From Micromonospora solifontis (lineage in GTDB: Bacteria > Actinomycetota > Actinomycetes > Mycobacteriales > Micromonosporaceae), in the NCBI RefSeq assembly GCF_003725545.1, contig NZ_RJLN01000057.1, positions 1 to 33,615 of the forward strand: 33,615 bases of DNA. Direction: 5' to 3'. This document shows positions 7,447-15,217 of this stretch, piece after piece (within the stretch, counting starts at the first letter, position 1; the number at the start of each line of letters is the position of its first letter). A program made the translations under genes and the position numbers. The notes under the pieces are model-generated. The model made no database searches, was not told the DNA's origin, and worked only from the letters and a program-made list of their open reading frames with translations.

Positions 7447-8631
7447 GTGCGTTCGAAGCCCACCCTGGCCCTCGTCGCCCTCGCCGTCGTGGCGGCCGCG
7501 CTGCCCGGCTGCGGCTCTGGCAGACCGTCCACCCCGGACGCGGCCGCTCCGGTCGCGGCGACCGGCACCGCCGCCGCGCCGACGGTGGCCCCGACGGCCG
7601 GCCCGAGCGCCCGCACCGGCCTCGGCACCGCCCGGCCGAGCCCGTCAACGCCCGCCTTCCGCGCCGGCAACCCGGCCGGACGGGCGAGCGTGCCGGCGGA
7701 GGCACGGGCGGTCGACACCTCGCACCCCACCCGTACGGTCGGCACCGGCACCGCCGCGAGCTGCACCTCGGCGGCGGTGGTCAGGGCGGTGGCGGCGGGT
7801 GGGGTCATCACCTTCGACTGCGGCCCGAACCCGGTCACCATCCGGATGAAGGCCACCGCGAAGGTGGTCAACTCGCACGGGCCGCGGATCGTCCTGGACG
7901 GCGGCGGCAAGGTCACCCTGAGCGGCGGGGGCGAGCGCCGGATCCTCTACCTGAACACCTGCGACCAGGCCCAGGGCTGGACCACCTCGCACTGCCAGAA
8001 CCAGGACCACCCGCAGCTCACCGTGCAGAACCTGACCTTCGCCGACGGCGACTCGACCGGCGACCGGACCGAGGGTGGCGGGGGCGGGGCGATCTTCGTC
8101 CGGGGTGGCCGGGTGAAGGTGGTCAACTCCCGGTTCGTCGGCAACCGCTGCGACCGTACCGGCCCGGACCTGGGCGGCGCGGCGCTGCGCGTGCTCAGCC
8201 AGTACGAGAACCGCCCCGTGTACGTGGTGAACAGCACCTTCGAGCGCGGGACCTGCGCCAACGGGGCGGCGCTGAGCAGCATCGGCGTCTCCTGGACGGT
8301 GCTGAACAGCGTCTTCCGCGACAACCGAGCGGTCGGCAGCGGCGCGAACCCGGCCCGGTCCGGCACCCCCGGCGGGGGCAGCGGCGGCGCGATCTACTGC
8401 GACGGCAACGAGTTCACGGTGCGGATCGCCGGCACCGTCATCGAGGACAACCGGGCCAACGAGGGCGGCGGGGCGATCTTCTTCGTCAGCAACAACCGCA
8501 CCGGCACCCTCCGCATCGAGGGCTCCACCCTCCGCCGCAACCCCAGCCAGGGCTTCGAGACCAAGGGCTACCCCGGCATCTTCTTCCTAGGCGCCCACCC
8601 ACCCACGACCACCGCCTCCACCCTCCGCTGA
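7447..8631 (+). CDS. lipoprotein with right-handed beta-helix (pectate-lyase-like) fold
   Basis: A 394-residue secreted protein. Residues 1-21 form a signal peptide ending in a lipobox-like LPGC with Cys22, so the mature protein is probably lipid-anchored; the Pro at -2 makes it a non-standard box. Residues about 23-100 are an Ala/Pro/Thr-rich linker. From about 115 to 390 there are short repeating coils (ITFDCGPNPVTIR, LTVQNLTFADG, VKVVNSRFVGNR, VYVVNSTFERG, TVLNSVFRDNRA, VRIAGTVIEDNRA, LRIEGSTLRRN) typical of parallel beta-helix proteins. Such folds bind or cleave polysaccharides, but no catalytic triad can be assigned. Three GGGGAIF/GGAIYC-type loops recur at coil turns. Confidence 0.85.
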   Translation: MRSKPTLALVALAVVAAALPGCGSGRPSTPDAAAPVAATGTAAAPTVAPTAGPSARTGLGTARPSPSTPAFRAGNPAGRASVPAEARAVDTSHPTRTVGTGTAASCTSAAVVRAVAAGGVITFDCGPNPVTIRMKATAKVVNSHGPRIVLDGGGKVTLSGGGERRILYLNTCDQAQGWTTSHCQNQDHPQLTVQNLTFADGDSTGDRTEGGGGGAIFVRGGRVKVVNSRFVGNRCDRTGPDLGGAALRVLSQYENRPVYVVNSTFERGTCANGAALSSIGVSWTVLNSVFRDNRAVGSGANPARSGTPGGGSGGAIYCDGNEFTVRIAGTVIEDNRANEGGGAIFFVSNNRTGTLRIEGSTLRRNPSQGFETKGYPGIFFLGAHPPTTTASTLR

Positions 8632-8659
8632 CCCCGACCCCCTCCCCGGGGCGCACGGT

Positions 8660-8715
8660 TGATCAAGGGATTTGCGTCAGAGTGGATCTCCACCGAGACG
8701 CAAACCCCTTGATCA
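8660..8715. terminator. bidirectional terminator hairpin
   Basis: TGATCAAGGG-a-TTTGCGTC (8660-8678) pairs with GACGCAAA-c-CCCTTGATCA (8697-8715): 18 pairs and one mismatch. The loop itself contains GTGG-ATCT-CCAC. It sits between the convergent beta-helix lipoprotein and epimerase genes, so it can end transcription from both sides. Like the 7298 repeat it is AT-richer than the surroundings. Confidence 0.8.
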
Positions 8716-8757
8716 CCGAGGACGGCGGGGGGCGGGGCGGGGGGCGGGGGGGTGGGG

Positions 8758-9840
8758 TTAGTAGGGGTTGGGGTGGCCGGGGAGGCGGGCCTTGAGCAGG
8801 GCGGTGGGGCGGCCGGGGAGGTCCGGGGACGGGGAGAGGGGCGGGGCCGGGGTGCCGGCGCGGTGGGCCATGCCGGCGAAGAGGTCCCTGAGGGCGGTCA
8901 CCGCGTCGACGCGGGGGCGCCAGTCCAGCTCCGACTCGGCGCGCTCGCTGGACAGCAGCGGCACGTTCAACGCCAGGTCGACCCAGCCCACGTCGACCGG
9001 TTGCAGCCGGGCGCGCCAGGTCAACGCCGCCGCCGCGCGCAGCACCGGGATCGCCACCGGCACCGTCCAGCCGTGGAAGTGCCGGGCCACCAGCTCCGGG
9101 CTCAGCACCGGGTCCGCGGCCAGGTTGAAGGCGCCGCGCGCCTCACCCAGGACCGCCTTCGCGTACGCGTCGGCCACGTCGTCGGCGTGCACGGCCTGCA
9201 CCCGCAGCCGCCGGTTGGCCGGGACCAGCGGGATCCGGCCGTACCGGAGCAGCCGGACCGGCACCAGCGGGCCGAGGAAGTAGCGGCTGATCTCGGTCCC
9301 GGCGTCCCGCTGGAAGATCAACCCCGGCCGCAGCCGGACCACCCGCAGCTCCGGGTGCTCCCGCTCAAGGCCGTCGAGGAGGCCCTCCACCTCCGCCTTG
9401 TCCCGGCTGTACGACGACGTGGGCACCCCGGTCGCCGGCCAGCGCTCGCTCACCGGATGATCCTTCGGGCCGGGCGCGTACGTGCCGACCGACGAGGCGT
9501 ACACCAGGGCGGGGACGCCGGCCCGGACGGCGGCGTCGAGCACCGCGCGGCTGCCCCCGACGTTGGTCCGCCAGAGCGTACGACGATCATGGCTGGGCTG
9601 GATCTGCCAGGCCAGGTGCACCACTGCCCGCGCCCCCGCGAAGATCGAGGCGAGCCGCACGGGCGAGTCCGGGTCCCCGATGTCGCACGAGTGCCACTCC
9701 ACCCCGTCGTACGGCTCACCCGCGTCCGGCCCGGGCAGGCGCCGCGCCACCCCGACCAGCTCCGCCCCGGACTCCCGCCGCAGCCGGCGCAGCAGTGCCG
9801 TCCCCACGTTGCCGCTGGCCCCCACGATCACGATCCGCAT
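8758..9840 (-). CDS. NAD-dependent epimerase/dehydratase (extended SDR)
   Basis: A 360-residue Rossmann-fold protein. MRIVIVGASGNVGTALLRRL gives the NAD(P)-binding GxxGxxG motif at residues 7-13; ALVYASSVGTY and SSYSRDKAE supply the catalytic Ser and the YxxxK pair. VQAVHADDVADAYAKAVL is the usual extended-SDR motif. Family members reshape nucleotide sugars or related alcohols; the substrate is unknown. I start at ATG 9840 because the Rossmann strand begins there; an upstream in-frame start adds 11 residues without a ribosome site. The C-terminus is Pro-rich. Confidence 0.88.
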   Translation of the reverse strand: MRIVIVGASGNVGTALLRRLRRESGAELVGVARRLPGPDAGEPYDGVEWHSCDIGDPDSPVRLASIFAGARAVVHLAWQIQPSHDRRTLWRTNVGGSRAVLDAAVRAGVPALVYASSVGTYAPGPKDHPVSERWPATGVPTSSYSRDKAEVEGLLDGLEREHPELRVVRLRPGLIFQRDAGTEISRYFLGPLVPVRLLRYGRIPLVPANRRLRVQAVHADDVADAYAKAVLGEARGAFNLAADPVLSPELVARHFHGWTVPVAIPVLRAAAALTWRARLQPVDVGWVDLALNVPLLSSERAESELDWRPRVDAVTALRDLFAGMAHRAGTPAPPLSPSPDLPGRPTALLKARLPGHPNPY

Positions 9841-9886
9841 GCCCGCTGCCGTACCCGTTGCCCGGGACGCCAACCCCCGGACCCGG

Positions 9887-10186
9887 TCACGGGCGCGGAT
9901 TGTGCCGGACCCAGCCCTTCTCGCCGGGCCGGCGGCCCTGCTTGGCGGCCAGGCAGCGCGGGCAGACGTACCCCTCCGGGTCGGCCTCGGTGAGCTGGTC
10001 GGTGGCCGAATACTCGAACGGCACGTGCGGGAAGCGGCGCAACCGGGTACGGCTCAGCGGCAGCCCGCACACCGTCTGGTTCTGCCCCGGCAGCCAGGCG
10101 TGCACCTCGCCGCCGGGCCGGCGTACCCCGTCGGCGCCGGGCACCTCACTCGACGCCGCCACCGCGGGCGTGCTGCTCAACCTCAT
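9887..10186 (-). CDS. small protein with zinc-type Cys motif, unknown function
   Basis: A 99-residue basic protein I recognise only as a typical small actinobacterial protein. Visible features: VHAWLPGQNQTVCGLPL near residues 28-44, FEYSATDQLTEADPEGYVCPRCLAAK around 59-84 and a basic tail GEKGWVRHNPRP. The CPRC pair together with the earlier VCG Cys and His may bind zinc. I start at ATG 10186; longer frames upstream are low-complexity and unlikely. It lies 46 bp upstream of the epimerase on the same strand and may share its transcript. Confidence 0.7.
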   Translation of the reverse strand: MRLSSTPAVAASSEVPGADGVRRPGGEVHAWLPGQNQTVCGLPLSRTRLRRFPHVPFEYSATDQLTEADPEGYVCPRCLAAKQGRRPGEKGWVRHNPRP

Positions 10187-10387
10187 GCCCGACCCGGTTC
10201 CCCGCCTCGGCGCGCCCATGCCGGCCCGTCCCGCGCGCGCAGCCCCGGCCGCACGGCAGGTCGGCGAGGTGGCGGCATCGCCGGCGGCGGGACACCGCCA
10301 CTTCGGCGACCCGGCGTCCGTCGGAAGATCGACGACGGCGGGAAGGCGGAAGGCCGCCACGGGCGGGTTCCGGTAGCCTGAGCGGGC

Positions 10388-10459
10388 GGGCCGCTAGCTC
10401 AATGGCAGAGCTGTGGACTTTTAATCCATAGGTTCAGGGTTCGAGTCCCTGGCGGCCCA
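10388..10459 (+). tRNA. tRNA-Lys (anticodon TTT)
   Basis: A complete 72-nt cloverleaf: acceptor GGGCCGC/GCGGCCC, D-arm GCTC-AATGGCA-GAGC, anticodon arm GTGGA-CTTTTAA-TCCAT with anticodon TTT, variable AGGTT, T-arm CAGGG-TTCGAGT-CCCTG, discriminator A. The CCA is not encoded. TAGCCT at 10374-10379 is a possible -10 box. Its 3' half is the integration site of the adjacent element and is copied at 18500-18537. Confidence 0.97.
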
Positions 10460-10460
10460 C
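10423..10460. repeat. attL: 38-bp direct repeat, tRNA-Lys 3' end
   Basis: Starts AATCCATAGGTTCAGGG and ends CCTGGCGGCCCAC; identical to 18500-18537 base for base. It covers the anticodon-loop 3' edge to one base past the discriminator, the classic attB core for tRNA-targeting integrases. Confidence 0.95.
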
Positions 10461-10513
10461 TTCTCCGCAGCTCAGCGGCCCATCGGGTGGCCAGTTGAGC
10501 CCTGCCTCGGCTC

Positions 10514-10525
10514 GTACAGCAGCCG
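10514..10525 (+). repeat. candidate integrase arm site, left end
   Basis: GTACAGCAGCCG, 54 bp inside the left repeat, matches GTACAGCAGCGG at 18396-18407 near the right end in 11 of 12 bases. In the circular form the two would flank attP, as arm-type sites do. Confidence 0.45.
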
Positions 10526-10539
10526 CAGGTCCGCCTGAG

Positions 10540-10555
10540 GTACAGTTTTCTGTAC
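10540..10555. promoter_or_regulatory. YefM-type autoregulatory operator
   Basis: GTACAG-TTTT-CTGTAC is a perfect 16-bp palindrome 20 bp before the antitoxin start. YefM-YoeB complexes are known to bind palindromes with TGTACA-like cores, so autorepression at this site is likely. Confidence 0.75.
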
Positions 10556-10574
10556 TTAGCCCCCGGAGGTAGTC

Positions 10575-10850
10575 ATGCGGACCGTGAACTTCACCCAGCT
10601 ACGGCAGAACCTGGCCGCCGAACTCGACAGCGTCATCAACGACGCGGAGGAAGTGGTGGTGACCCGATCCGGGCACGAACCCGTGGTGATTGTGCCGCTC
10701 GCGGAGTACGAATCGATGAAGGAGACCGAGTACCTCCTCCGCAACCCGGGCAACGCCGCCGCGCTGCGCCGGTCGATGGCGGAGCTGGAGAAGGGTGACG
10801 CGGCCGAGCGGGATCTGATCGACCCGGCCACCGTGCGGGACGTCGCGTGA
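10575..10850 (+). CDS. yefM: type II antitoxin, YefM/Phd family
   Basis: A 91-residue antitoxin. The N-terminal Phd/YefM DNA-binding and dimer fold is clear: MRTVNFTQLRQNLAAELDSV, then VVVTRSGHEPVVIVPLAEYESMKETEYLL, the signature of the family. The C-terminal third (NAAALRRSMAELEKGD and onwards) is the flexible part that wraps the toxin. GGAGGT at 10565-10570 is the ribosome site. The stop codon overlaps the toxin GTG by 4 nt (GTGA), so the two are made together. It sits just inside attL and should help keep the element in the host. Confidence 0.95.
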   Translation: MRTVNFTQLRQNLAAELDSVINDAEEVVVTRSGHEPVVIVPLAEYESMKETEYLLRNPGNAAALRRSMAELEKGDAAERDLIDPATVRDVA

Positions 10851-11104
10851 GGCTGGTCTTCACCGCGACGGCGTGGAGCCAGTACCTCAGCCACACGGAC
10901 CGAAAGCTGGTCAAGCGCATCAACGATCTCATCGCGGACGTGATGCGCAACGGATACGAGGGCATCGGCAAGCCGGAGCCCCTTCGGGGAGAGCTGTCCG
11001 GCTTCTGGTCCCGCCGCATCGATCGCGAACACCGGCTGGTGTATCGGATCACCAAGGACGACGTCGAAATCATCGCCTGCCGTTACCACTACGGCGACCG
11101 ATAG
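10847..11104 (+). CDS. yoeB: type II toxin YoeB (ribosome-dependent mRNA interferase)
   Basis: An 85-residue RelE-superfamily toxin that cuts mRNA in the ribosomal A site. The YoeB signature GIGKPEPLRGELSGFWSRRI is followed by EHRLVYRI and ACRYHY. The catalytic residues known from E. coli YoeB are present: Glu44, Arg63, His81 and Tyr82 (E. coli E46, R65, H83, Y84). The length and ending fit a complete active toxin. Start GTG 10847 overlaps the antitoxin stop. The convergent integrase gene ends 53 bp away. Confidence 0.96.
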   Translation: MRLVFTATAWSQYLSHTDRKLVKRINDLIADVMRNGYEGIGKPEPLRGELSGFWSRRIDREHRLVYRITKDDVEIIACRYHYGDR

Positions 11105-11157
11105 CGGGCCGGACTGAAACCAGGAGCGTCGGCCGTCCCGACTGGATCGGTGCCGTC

Positions 11158-12378
11158 TTACCGGTCCAGTGCGCTGCCGAGCCGCTTGAGCGCGTCGCGG
11201 GTGGCCGCCGACGACACCACCGTGTAGAACTCCATGGTGATGGCGAACTGCGCATGCCGGAGGATCTGCATCGCCACTCGGGGATGCACGTCCAGGTCGG
11301 CCAGGAGCGAGGCGCAGGTCCGCCGGGCGTCCCGGACCGTGATCCGCCGGACACCAGCAGTGTCACAGCGCCGGTCCCAGAAGCGGTTGAAGTTCCGTGG
11401 CTCGACCGGCCGGCCGTAGCGGGTGGTGAAGATCAGGTCCGAGGGCTGCCAGGCCGGGCCGGCGGCATCCCGAGCGGTGATCTGTGCGGCGCGGCGGCGA
11501 TCGAGCGCCACGGTGCAGATGTCCGGCCGCGGCAGGGTGGCGTCCGAGGCGGCCGTCTTCGTCTCCCGGTGCAGCAGCTCGGCACCGACCCGCTGGAGCT
11601 GCCGATCGATGGTCAACTCCCCCGCGTCGAGGTCGACGTCAGCCCAGGTGAGCCCCAACATCTCGCCCTTACGCAGACCGAGCACCAGGACCAGGACGTA
11701 TGCGGTGTAGAGCGGATCGTCGTCGGCGCGGGCCGACTCCAGGAACCGCCGTGCCTCGTCGCTCGTCCACGCCTTCCGCTTGCGCTTCCGAACCGGGGGC
11801 AACTTCACCAGGGACGCGACGTTGCGGGAGATCAGCCCTTCGGTGATCGCCTGGGACAGCAGCGTCCGGAGCACGGTCCGCAGGTGCGTGACGCTGGTTG
11901 CCGAAGGCAGATCCCGGCAGCAACGGCCGAGGGCACAGCAGCGACGCTGGGCCGGCTTGCGCCGCTCGTCCTTACCCTGGGCGCAGCACTGGCAGGTCCG
12001 GCCCACCTCGTTGATCCAGGTCTGCACGTCGCTGACCCGGAGCTTGTCGAGGCGTTTCCGGCCCAGCCCTGGCACGAGGTAAAGCCGGACCACCACCTCA
12101 TACGTGACGTAGCTGCCGGGGGCCAGGTTCGGCTTGACGATCTCGCGCAGCCAGTAGCCGGCGTACTCCCCCATCGTCGGGGAGCGGGTCGCCACCGGGC
12201 CGGCTTTGGCCTGTCCGTGCAGCTTGATCCACTTGTCGTGGACCTCTTCGCGGGTCTTGCCGTAGACCCACTTCCGGCCCCGCTTGCCGTCGGGCTTCTC
12301 GACCCAGACGTAGGCGGCGAAGCCGTTTCGGTACGGGAAGATCGACCCTTCGCCGTTGGCTCGGGCGCGTCCGGGCAT
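11158..12378 (-). CDS. int: AICE tyrosine integrase
   Basis: A 406-residue site-specific recombinase that should insert and, with Xis, excise the element at tRNA-Lys. Residues about 8-60 form an arm-binding domain (GEGSIFPYRNGFAAYV); 65-190 the core-binding domain, which holds a Cys-rich insert (C129, C131, C132, C147, C148, C153, C154), probably zinc-binding; 200-400 the catalytic domain. Catalytic residues: Arg236 (LGLRKGE), Lys274 (ETKT), Arg352, His375 (ILRHAQ) and Tyr385 (MEFYT). The first His of the HxxR box is Arg349 (RDAR), which is unusual. The ATG at 12378 shares one base with the xis stop (TGATG). The frame upstream to 12429 belongs to xis. Confidence 0.95.
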   Translation of the reverse strand: MPGRARANGEGSIFPYRNGFAAYVWVEKPDGKRGRKWVYGKTREEVHDKWIKLHGQAKAGPVATRSPTMGEYAGYWLREIVKPNLAPGSYVTYEVVVRLYLVPGLGRKRLDKLRVSDVQTWINEVGRTCQCCAQGKDERRKPAQRRCCALGRCCRDLPSATSVTHLRTVLRTLLSQAITEGLISRNVASLVKLPPVRKRKRKAWTSDEARRFLESARADDDPLYTAYVLVLVLGLRKGEMLGLTWADVDLDAGELTIDRQLQRVGAELLHRETKTAASDATLPRPDICTVALDRRRAAQITARDAAGPAWQPSDLIFTTRYGRPVEPRNFNRFWDRRCDTAGVRRITVRDARRTCASLLADLDVHPRVAMQILRHAQFAITMEFYTVVSSAATRDALKRLGSALDR

Positions 12379-12575
12379 CAGGCGGCCTCCTGGCGTTCGA
12401 CCTGCTCGCGGATGTAGTCGTCGACCCATTCGGGGAGGATGCGGCGGTACTTGCCGTTCTTGATGGAGCGCAGCTCACCGGTGGCGATCTTCATCTTGAC
12501 CTTGGAGATCCCGAAGCCAAGCAGGACGGCGACTTCTGCCGGCGAGTACCAGCGGGGGCGGAGGTCGTGAATCAT
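12378..12575 (-). CDS. xis: excisionase-type HTH protein (Xis)
   Basis: A 65-residue protein with a MerR-like/HTH_17 fold: WYSPAEVAVLLGFGISKVKMKIATGEL is the helix-turn-helix, IKNGKYRRILPEWVDDYI the wing and following helix. Proteins of this kind bend attP DNA and steer the integrase to excision. Position between rep and int is that of pSAM2 xis. ATG 12575 overlaps the rep stop by 4 nt (ATGA) and its own stop touches int, so the three are probably translated in step. Confidence 0.93.
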   Translation of the reverse strand: MIHDLRPRWYSPAEVAVLLGFGISKVKMKIATGELRSIKNGKYRRILPEWVDDYIREQVERQEAA

Positions 12576-14153
12576 GCGGCGGCCCCGGCGAGCCAGGCTT
12601 CGTGGGCCAGTTCTTCCCGACCGATGCGTCTGCTTTCGCGTCGCTGCCGGGCGGCGGTGTTGGCGAGCAGAGCGTCACCTTCGCTGAGCCAGCCGGACCC
12701 GACGTAGGTGAGGGTGCCGACGGTCACCGCGTCGGCGGGCTCGTGGTCCTCCCTGCGCTGGTAGGTGGCGCGGGTGTCGCGGAGCAGCCGGAAGGTGACG
12801 GAGTAGCGGCGGGCTTTGGTGAGGAAGTGACCGCCGAAGCCGAGCATGTGCGCCCAGCGGCGCAGCCCGGCGTAGGGGCGCGGTTTGGTGTCAAGGCTGT
12901 CTTGACGGTGGTCGGAGGTTGAGGCGCCGCTGCTGGTGTCGGTGTGGGTGGGGCGTCCGAGGTGCCAGCAGGCGTCGATGAGGCGGGCGGTGTGGTCGCC
13001 TTCGGGGTCGGCGTAGTCGTCGATGGTGGCCGGGGTGAGTCGGGTGGATTGGTGGCCGGTGGCTTCGGTGGCTTTGGTGGCGTACTTGGCGAGATAGGCG
13101 GCGACCTTGCCGTCGGTCAGCTCACCGCCGGTGGTGTTGATGCGGCGGACGTCGACCTGCTCGCCCCAGGCGATCAGCCAGCCTTGCGGCTGGTCGGGGT
13201 GCGGGGGTGTGGTGACGGTGATCTGCCGGGCGGCGGCGTGGACGGCTGCCTCCAGGTCGTCGACGGTGATGCCGGCCGGCGGCGGCACGAGAGCGTCCGG
13301 GTCGTCCAAGTCGACGCCGTCGAGGCGCAGCAGGCAGTGGAAGTGCACCGCTGCACGGCGTTGCATCTCGGCGACCTTGCCGTGGGATACCCGCACGGGC
13401 GGCACCCGGCGGACCTTGCCGGGTGCCGTTACGACCCGGATGAAGGGGATGCCGCGCTTGCGGCAGAGGGCGGCGAGGTGGCGTTCGATGGCCTGCTTGG
13501 TGCGCCGCCACAACTCGCCGGAGAAGTAGTTCCAGACGACCTGGTGGTCGTGGTCGTAGCAGTCCAGGCATAACGGCCGGCCGAGCCGCGGATCGTCGGC
13601 GTCGTGGCGGGCGAAGCACGCCGCGGGCTGCCCGTGCGGGCAGGTGCGGGCAGGTGCCGGCGTTGCTGCGGGCGCGGCAGGGCGCGGGGCGGCAGTCGCA
13701 GCGCTGCCGGGTGGCGCAGGTGTGGCGGGGGACGTGGCGGTGGTGGACCGGGCCGAAGGACGGGGCGGTGAAGGTGGCGAAGACGACCGGGTGCCGGCCG
13801 ACCGAGTCAGGGACGCCCTTGCCGCCGGTCAGCCCGCGACAGACGACTTGGTAGGCGTCGCCTCGGTAGAGCCAGGCGCAGTCCGGGCACACCGATTCGC
13901 GGCGGTTGCCGCACGCCTTGTAGTGCGCCCGGTCGGGCAGCTCGTCGGTGTGCAGTAGGCCGGTGATGTGGCCGGTGTTCCGGTCGACGGCAGCGATGGT
14001 CCCAGTGAGGCGGATCGGGCGAGCACAACCGCCGGCGGGCCGGGTGTGCTCCAGCCAGCCGGAGAACTCCGGCGAGGCGGCGCGGTGCAAGACCTGGGCG
14101 TCACGGCCGACGGCGAGACCGGGGCGGTAGAGGGTGAGCGGGGTGGTGGACAG
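12572..14153 (-). pseudogene. repSA: RepSA-like replication initiator, frameshifted by 10-bp duplication
   Basis: This would be a rolling-circle initiator of about 520 residues. The N-terminal part (to about 13655) has GGCARPIRLTGTIAAVD, a zinc-type region CGNRRESVCPDCAWLYRGDAY and ATFTAPSFGPVHHRH. The C-terminal part has CLDCYDHDHQVVWNYFSGEL, the HUH motif VHFHCLLRLD (His at 13345 and 13339) and the Tyr motif VAAYLAKYATK. The two parts are in different frames; the switch is at a 10-bp tandem repeat, GTGCGGGCAG twice (13634-13653). Removing one copy restores one frame reading CPHGQPAACFARH. The N-terminal frame alone would end at 13122 without the catalytic motifs. The best-placed start is CTG 14153, 6 nt after GAGGAG; an in-frame ATG lies at 14216 without a ribosome site. 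Re-initiation at TTG 13513 could still yield the catalytic half. Confidence 0.85.
13634..13653. repeat. 10-bp tandem duplication in rep
   Basis: Two adjacent copies of GTGCGGGCAG (13634-13643 and 13644-13653). One copy is needed for a continuous rep frame, so the second is a slippage insertion that is in principle reversible. Confidence 0.95.
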
Positions 14154-14188
14154 GGCTGTCTCCTCTTCAGGGGGTGGCAGGGACGGGA

Positions 14189-14238
14189 GACGAAGCACCA
14201 CCAGCCGTGGACGCATATGTCCGCTGGTGGTGTTCGTC
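14189..14238. repeat. long inverted repeat in the rep leader
   Basis: GACGAA-g-CACCACCAGC (14189-14205) pairs with GCTGGTGGTGTTCGTC (14223-14238): 16 pairs with one bulged G and a 17-nt loop. It is 36 bp upstream of the CTG start of rep. It may be an attenuator or the nicking hairpin of a double-strand origin. Confidence 0.7.
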
Positions 14239-15217
14239 GTGTCTCCTGGCACCGCCGAGAGGGCGGCTGACGCCGGAGGGCGGAACCGTGGCCGTGCCAC
14301 TTCCCCGCCGATGGGTCCTGTCCTTTCGCGCTCGTGAACGTAATGGGCCGGCACGGGTGGGGAGCCTGGGATATCAGCATCCGGCGGGTTGCCGCAGGCT
14401 GCCCCCACCCGTGGAGATGTGCAAATCGGGGCCATCGTGGACGGCAGGGAAGGCCGTGCTGGGCTGCTCAGCGGATTCGCGAGGCCGGCATGATGGCCGG
14501 TGTGATCGAGAACTGGCGGGACGTGGCCCGCATCAGCGGCAAGAAGGCCGCTCGGCATCTCCGGAGTCGAGTCCAGCGATCCGGCAGGACGGCCGCGCTG
14601 GCGTGCTCGACGAGCACCAGAGTAGCACCGGGTACCGACACGTCAACCTGTTGTGACCCCTCGTGCCGGGACGGCCGGCTGCCGGCCGGTATGGGAGTAC
14701 TTTCTGTACGTCTATCAAGGCGGCCCGAGACGGGCCGCAAGCGCCGCCGCCTGGGCGCGCGTCCGTCGCTCCGCTGGCGCTCCGACTCCGGCCACGCAGG
14801 ACGCCCGGCGGCTGGCGCGAAGAGCGGTGAGCCCGGGGCCGCCGCAGACGGTAGGGTCGAGGTGGTTGGTGTTCGTGGGCCGGCAGCCGGCCGGGCCGCG
14901 CCCCGAGCAGCGCGGCGCAGCGAAGGGCACGCCGGGTCCGCGCGGCGGGTCGCGGCGGCGAGCTGGTCGCGGTTACCGCGCCTCCGGCGGGGGCGCAACG
15001 ACTCCGAGATGGTTGGGGGTCCGTCGGCGGGTTGCGGTCCGTGGGTGGTTGCGCAGGGCCATCCCGCCAGCCGACGACCCGGGCGAGCCGAGCAGACCAC
15101 CGCCCGGCCCGCCAGCGTCCGTACGTGCGTCAAGGTCCGCTTGACGTGGCGGACCGGGCGGCGGCCCGCTCCCCAGAGGGCGGGTCGGCGGCAGACGGGA
15201 TGGCAGAAGCGCTCGTA
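14217..15217. other. non-coding stretch upstream of rep
   Basis: About 1 kb with no credible gene; frames here are Arg/Pro/Gly-rich. It contains a second strong inverted repeat at 14352-14413 (CACGGGTGGGG-AGCCTG against CAGGCT-GCCCCCACCCGTG, one 2-nt bulge), a perfect hairpin at 14720-14738 (GCGGCCCG-AGA-CGGGCCGC) and CGTCAAG-GTCCG-CTTGACG at 15128-15146. In related elements this part often holds transfer genes or the origin; here only structured DNA is seen. Confidence 0.6.

Noticed and set aside
14697..14709. GTAC-N5-GTAC with TTTCTGTAC shared with the YefM operator
   Set aside because: Only half of the operator is matched and there is no neighbouring gene it could serve; chance is likely.
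14468..15133. Minus-strand frame that might be a transfer gene
   Set aside because: No Walker motifs, low complexity; not an FtsK/TraB relic that I can recognise.
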